Notes under the pieces: generated by a model | What the model saw: only the letters and a program-made list of their open reading frames with translations | Databases searched by the model: none | Told to the model about the DNA's origin: nothing | NCBI GenBank assembly: GCA_002719595.1 | Contig: PBEJ01000023.1 | Span: forward strand, 9,296 to 18,448 | Length of the DNA stretch: 9,153 nucleotides | Source of the DNA: Verrucomicrobiales bacterium | Lineage (GTDB): Bacteria > Verrucomicrobiota > Verrucomicrobiia > Limisphaerales > UBA1100 | Direction of reading: 5' to 3' | Part shown: piece after piece, positions 5,854 to 9,153 of the stretch | Layout: each line of letters starts with the position of its first letter | Position numbering within the stretch: position 1 is the stretch's first letter | Position numbers and translations under genes: made by a program

Positions 5854-7565
5854 TGAAGCTATCCCCACTATTCCTTTTTTTGTTCCCTCTTAATCTTGTG
5901 GCCGCAACCCTAACCGGCACCCTTAAACCTTCAGCAGTTAATCTAGGCAATAGCGCCATCCTTACCTTGAGATATGAAGGAGGAACTACTAGTACTGTTC
6001 AACAAACAACAACCCCGAAGAATTTGGCCCTGACGCTAGTATCCAGCGGCGAAGAAATCAGCCTTGTTAATGGTCAGAAAAAAATCAGTTCAACCTTCAC
6101 CTATAAAGTTACCCCCCGGGTAGCAGGTCGCTTCTTTGTCCCTGCTTTCAAAACTAATGTTAATGGCAAAGAAATCCAAAGCGACCCCCTACCACTAACG
6201 GTATTTAATTCTGATGGCAGTGATCTTCTTAAAAACACGGACACCCAACCTCCTTCTGCTCTCTTGCGAGTCAGTACTCCGGCAAAGCGTGTTTATGTTG
6301 GTGAGGTGTTCCCCGTTGCCATGGAGCTACTCGGCCGAGGCTTACTCGGGGGCGGCCAACTTCCGGTTCCACAAGTGGCAACTGAGGGGGTCCGTTTTAC
6401 CCGAATAAGACCCAATTACAGAAGCACCCGCGGGCGCTCCATTGGGAGCGCTTACTACCCAATTGCATTTCTTTTTGACACCGGAGCTATAGCGATGAAA
6501 CCGGGAAAGATGAATTTGACGTTTGAACTAGACGTTATAGTGCAGGACGCCCGTAGAAGCGTTTTCCCTGAAAGACAAAAGCTACACCTTACCAGCGAAC
6601 CTATTGAATTAGAAGTTATCGCCCTACCAAAAGAAAATCGGCCAGCAAATTTCAACGGCAGCGTGGGGCAATACTTGATGAGTGCATCGGCCAAGCCCAC
6701 GCGAGTTAAGGTGGGTGACCCCATTGAATTATCCATCACTCTATCAGGTCAGGGTGCTTTGGATAATGCCCCTTCCCCAGAGGCCGACACTTGGGATAAC
6801 TTCAAAACCTACCCGGCAACGAGCCAGATTCAGTACACCGACATTAGGCATTTGAATTCACGTAAAACGTTTCAGCGTATGATCATTCCCACTTCGCCTA
6901 CACTCACACAACTACCTACCTTAAAATTTAGCTACTTTGACCCACGCAAAGAACAGTACGTAACACTGACCACACCTCCCATCCCAATTGAAGTTACCGG
7001 TTCAGCCATACCTGCCAACCCAACAGAGCCCTCTTCCGCCCCAAACGAACCCCAAACAGCCGAAAACACACCAAACATACGCACAATTAAAAGTGCTCCG
7101 GGACAATTAGCCGAAATACAACCACCTTTAATTGCCCGACCATGGTTTTTAGCAATTCCAGCAACGGGTCTTTTCGCGTTCCTGGCAGCCTTTGCCTTCC
7201 GAAAACGCGTTGAATATCTTAAAAATAATCCGGATGTAGCCCGCAAATTACACGTTGAACGTATTACCCGCAAAACTATGCGCAGCTTAAATTCGCCCGA
7301 AACTCAAAATGACCCAAATGCGTTCTTTGCCGGCGTGCAATTAATTCTACGAGAAAATATAGGCATCACTATTGATCGGCCCGCCGAAGGAATTACTCTA
7401 AAAACGATGAAGGACTCCGGTCTGAGTCTGCCTAATGAATCTCAAAAATCTCTGGAAAAATTGTTTGAGCAAGATGAGCTCGTTCGATTTGCCAATTCTC
7501 CCGAGCAAATGGATACCCAGCGGGTTTTAAAGGAACTGAATAGAGTGCTTCGAGATTTACGATAA
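5853..7565 (+). CDS. batD: BatD, membrane-anchored Ig-like repeat protein
   Basis: The preferred ATG gives a 570-residue protein. It has a signal peptide (about 1-18, ending near LVAA), then periplasmic beta-rich Ig-like domains beginning with TLTGTLKPSAVNLGNSA, the typical BatD opening. A Pro/Thr/Glu-rich linker follows (about 384-410), then one membrane segment (about 430-449) and RKR, and a cytoplasmic helical domain (about 450-570) ending in VLKELNRVLRDL. TTG (5847) and GTG (5850) lie in frame just before; I chose ATG because it gives a clean short n-region (MKLSP) and a TGATG coupling with the preceding stop. Adjacency to BatA, BatB and BatE supports a shared membrane complex. The length fits BatD. 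The cytoplasmic tail resembles the protein at 1539-2081. Confidence 0.93.
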   Translation: MKLSPLFLFLFPLNLVAATLTGTLKPSAVNLGNSAILTLRYEGGTTSTVQQTTTPKNLALTLVSSGEEISLVNGQKKISSTFTYKVTPRVAGRFFVPAFKTNVNGKEIQSDPLPLTVFNSDGSDLLKNTDTQPPSALLRVSTPAKRVYVGEVFPVAMELLGRGLLGGGQLPVPQVATEGVRFTRIRPNYRSTRGRSIGSAYYPIAFLFDTGAIAMKPGKMNLTFELDVIVQDARRSVFPERQKLHLTSEPIELEVIALPKENRPANFNGSVGQYLMSASAKPTRVKVGDPIELSITLSGQGALDNAPSPEADTWDNFKTYPATSQIQYTDIRHLNSRKTFQRMIIPTSPTLTQLPTLKFSYFDPRKEQYVTLTTPPIPIEVTGSAIPANPTEPSSAPNEPQTAENTPNIRTIKSAPGQLAEIQPPLIARPWFLAIPATGLFAFLAAFAFRKRVEYLKNNPDVARKLHVERITRKTMRSLNSPETQNDPNAFFAGVQLILRENIGITIDRPAEGITLKTMKDSGLSLPNESQKSLEKLFEQDELVRFANSPEQMDTQRVLKELNRVLRDLR

Positions 7566-8305
7566 TGAAAATCTTCACGACACTTTTATTCTTCCTAGTG
7601 GGGGTTAATGGATCCTTTGGCAAAGATCCCGCGCTCTCCTTATTTGAGGCGGGAAACATTGCTTTTCAAGACGGCCGTTTTGGACAAGCGACAACCAATT
7701 ACCAAACACACATTGATAAAGGCATCGTTTCTGCCCCACTTCATTACAATCTGGCGACTGCCGCCTTCTATAATGATCAACTGGGACTAGCCATTTTCCA
7801 TTATCGCCAAGCTCGCCTACTGAGTCCCCGGGACGAGAATACCCGACATAATCTCAAGTTGGCGCGAGATGAGGTACATAACGGCTCTCCTCCCAAGCCC
7901 GGACTCTGGCAGAGCCTGACTGGGTTTTTAACTCTAAATGAATGGACCCTTCTGGCCAGCCTTCCACTTGTTACATGGCTCATCTGGCTAACTGCTATTA
8001 ACTTAAAACCTGCTTGGAAAAAAAGAGGAGCAATAATACGTCCTCTTCTGGGAGCTATCGCCATTATTCTTTCTCTTATCACCACCTTCACATGGTATCA
8101 GCGTTCGACTCACAATTGGGCCGTCATCAATGGTGAAACCGTTGCTCGTTTTGGACCAGTAAAGGCTTCGCCGGATCAATTTAAGTGGTTTGATGGCACC
8201 GAAGTGGAAATTGACCGTATTCGCGGCAATTGGCTGCTGGCACGAGACATAACTGGCCGCCAGGGATGGGTGCATTCTGGGGCTGTTTTCAGGCCGGGCA
8301 GCTAG
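7565..8305 (+). CDS. batE: BatE, TPR and SH3-like membrane protein
   Basis: The 246-residue product has a signal peptide (1 to about 19, ending SFG), two TPR-type helical pairs (about 22-102, with LFEAGNIAFQDGRFGQA and LHYNLATAAFYNDQLGLA), two membrane segments (about 125-145 and 158-178) and a C-terminal SH3-like domain (about 184-244, with NWAVINGETVARFGP and GNWLLARDITGRQGWVH). This order is the standard BatE layout. TPR and SH3-like parts both lie on the periplasmic side, with a basic cytoplasmic loop (KPAWKKRG) between the membrane segments. Its ATG shares one base with the batD stop (TAATG). It is the last gene of the operon. All domains expected of a full-length BatE are present. Confidence 0.92.
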   Translation: MKIFTTLLFFLVGVNGSFGKDPALSLFEAGNIAFQDGRFGQATTNYQTHIDKGIVSAPLHYNLATAAFYNDQLGLAIFHYRQARLLSPRDENTRHNLKLARDEVHNGSPPKPGLWQSLTGFLTLNEWTLLASLPLVTWLIWLTAINLKPAWKKRGAIIRPLLGAIAIILSLITTFTWYQRSTHNWAVINGETVARFGPVKASPDQFKWFDGTEVEIDRIRGNWLLARDITGRQGWVHSGAVFRPGS

Positions 8306-8306
8306 T

Positions 8307-8335
8307 TTATGACATTTTCGTTGACCGTGTCATAA
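8307..8335. promoter_or_regulatory. Perfect 8-bp inverted repeat between batE and the DUF6807 gene
   Basis: The arms TTATGACA (8307-8314) and TGTCATAA (8328-8335) are exact reverse complements separated by 13 bases. The site begins one base after the batE stop, in the only true intergenic gap of the window. As RNA it could form an AU-rich hairpin, but no U-tract follows, so it is a poor intrinsic terminator. As DNA it looks like an operator for a dimeric regulator of the downstream gene. The repeat is directly visible; its function is inferred. Confidence 0.5.
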
Positions 8336-8348
8336 CGAGGGCTAGCAT
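8321..8348 (+). promoter_or_regulatory. Possible sigma70-type promoter for the DUF6807 gene
   Basis: TTGACC (8321-8326) resembles a -35 box, and TAGCAT (8343-8348) is a weak -10 box at 16-bp spacing. Transcription would then start only a few bases before the ATG at 8360, giving a nearly leaderless message. The -35 lies between the arms of the inverted repeat, which would suit repression. The boxes are weak, and chance occurrence is quite possible. Confidence 0.2.
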
Positions 8349-8359
8349 TTCACTAACCC

Positions 8360-9153
8360 ATGAAATCCACCGGCTTACTCGTACCCGTAATCTCGGCATT
8401 CTTAAGTATTTTTATTTCTGCTGATGAAATTATTCTCTCCCAAGCCAAAGGCCGGATAGACGTTAAAATAAGTGGCAAACTCTTTACCAGTTACCATTAT
8501 GAGGGATTACCCAAACCGGCTTTATACCCTGTTAGATGGATAGACGGAACTGGGATGACACGCCGTTTCCCGATGGAAAAAGCGTTGCCGGGTGAATCAA
8601 ATGATCACGTGCACCATCGCAGCGTATTTTGGGGTCACCGGCATGTTAAGGGTGGTAAAGATGGTGGGGTGCATGATTTTTGGGGAGAAAACTCTAAAAG
8701 CGGCAAACAAATCGCCACCGAGGTAAAGTGCGGAAAAGATGGGTCTATACATGCAAAACATAAATGGGTGAGTAAAGCTGGCCAAATAATCGCCACCGAC
8801 AGCCGTATCATTAGTTTTTCCAGCGGAAAAACCGGTCGAAATATTGATTATGTCATAACCATCAAGGCTTCCGAAGGAGACATCGTTCTAATGGATGACA
8901 AGGATGCCGGCATGGGGTTCAGAGTCCCGGATACCATGTGCGTATCCCCGCATGGTACTGCCAAGGTTAAGGCCGAGGGATATATGCTTAACAGTGAAGG
9001 AGTCACCGGTGCTAACTGCTGGGGCAAAAAAGCCAAATGGATAGATTATTCAGGCCTAGTTGAGGGAAAAATGCTGGGAATTGCCATGTTTGACCATCCA
9101 GATAACCCGCGCCACCCGACTGGATGGCACGCAAGATCTTATGGTCTTTGCAG
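8360..9153 (+). CDS. Secreted DUF6807 (PmoA-family, PF14100) protein, 3' end cut by window edge
   Basis: The frame from ATG 8360 is open to the right edge (264 complete codons). The N-terminus has a signal peptide (hydrophobic LLVPVISAFLSIFISA, then DE), so the protein is probably exported. Family features are clear: DHVHHRSVFWGH (residues 82-93), HDFWGE (105-110) and MFDHPDNPRHPTGWHARSYG (243-262), which is close to the C-terminal signature of DUF6807 proteins. About 40-60 residues should be missing, judging from the usual length near 310-330. The old family name 'methane oxygenase PmoA' does not mean it is the methane monooxygenase subunit; the activity is unknown. Conserved His and Asp residues suggest metal or sugar binding, which is inference. 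It is separated from batE by 54 bp and is probably its own transcription unit. No clear ribosome site is seen. Confidence 0.88.
   Translation, partial: MKSTGLLVPVISAFLSIFISADEIILSQAKGRIDVKISGKLFTSYHYEGLPKPALYPVRWIDGTGMTRRFPMEKALPGESNDHVHHRSVFWGHRHVKGGKDGGVHDFWGENSKSGKQIATEVKCGKDGSIHAKHKWVSKAGQIIATDSRIISFSSGKTGRNIDYVITIKASEGDIVLMDDKDAGMGFRVPDTMCVSPHGTAKVKAEGYMLNSEGVTGANCWGKKAKWIDYSGLVEGKMLGIAMFDHPDNPRHPTGWHARSYGLC

Noticed and set aside
6434..6451. 7-bp GC-rich hairpin GCGCTCC-ATTG-GGAGCGC inside batD
   Set aside because: It lies in the middle of a conserved reading frame, and such short hairpins arise by chance; no sign of a terminator or regulatory role.
8307..8335. Intrinsic terminator for the bat operon
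   Set aside because: The stem is AT-rich, the loop is 13 nt and no T-run follows, so it does not meet the usual pattern.
8230..8424. 64-codon plus-strand frame spanning the batE end and the intergenic gap
   Set aside because: It overlaps the SH3-like end of BatE and the signal peptide of the DUF6807 gene in another frame and has no motif.
8360..9153. Particulate methane monooxygenase subunit (PmoA)
   Set aside because: It lacks the multi-pass membrane helices of true PmoA; it is a soluble exported protein of DUF6807, which merely carried the PmoA name.

Overview
The window carries one tightly packed plus-strand operon of the MoxR / Bat ('Bacteroides aerotolerance') type, followed by a short intergenic gap and the first part of a secreted DUF6807 (PmoA-family, PF14100) protein. 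Base composition is moderate (about half GC). Secreted DUF6807 proteins next to a complete bat operon suggest the Planctomycetota-Verrucomicrobiota-Chlamydiota group, most likely a free-living Verrucomicrobiota-like bacterium. This assignment is inferred from gene content, not from a marker gene.

Layout: (1) 1-651, MoxR AAA+ ATPase, entering from the left edge inside its Walker B motif; (2) 658-1542, DUF58 VWA-like protein; (3) 1539-2081, single-pass membrane protein of the DUF4381-like kind; (4) 2078-3082, BatA; (5) 3079-5853, a 924-residue protein combining BatB, BatC and a TgpA-like transglutaminase module; (6) 5853-7565, BatD; (7) 7565-8305, BatE. A 54-bp gap (8306-8359) with a perfect 8-bp inverted repeat separates this operon from (8) 8360 to the right edge, a DUF6807 protein. 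Junctions within the operon are a 6-nt gap, then 4-nt overlaps (ATGA, ATGA, GTGA), then 1-nt overlaps (TGATG, TAATG), so the genes are almost certainly co-transcribed and translationally coupled.

How they may work together: MoxR ATPases act with VWA-domain partners. Here there are three VWA or VWA-like proteins (DUF58 in the cytoplasm, BatA and BatB anchored in the inner membrane). BatD and the DUF4381-like protein each put a similar helical domain into the cytoplasm, where MoxR could act. The TPR parts of BatC and BatE and the Ig-like parts of BatD are predicted to lie in the periplasm.

The most unusual element is the 924-residue protein. It has complete BatB and BatC parts, but the periplasmic half of a TgpA-type transglutaminase (beta domain plus intact Cys-His-Asp triad) sits inside BatC, between the TPRs and the acidic Q/N-rich tail with its terminal KKDW. 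Its BatB VWA domain also carries a four-cysteine zinc-ribbon-like insertion. The operon therefore seems to merge the MoxR-DUF58-transglutaminase set and the MoxR-Bat set into one assembly. No stretch over 300 bases lacks a gene, and I saw no RNA gene, mobile element or CRISPR array.
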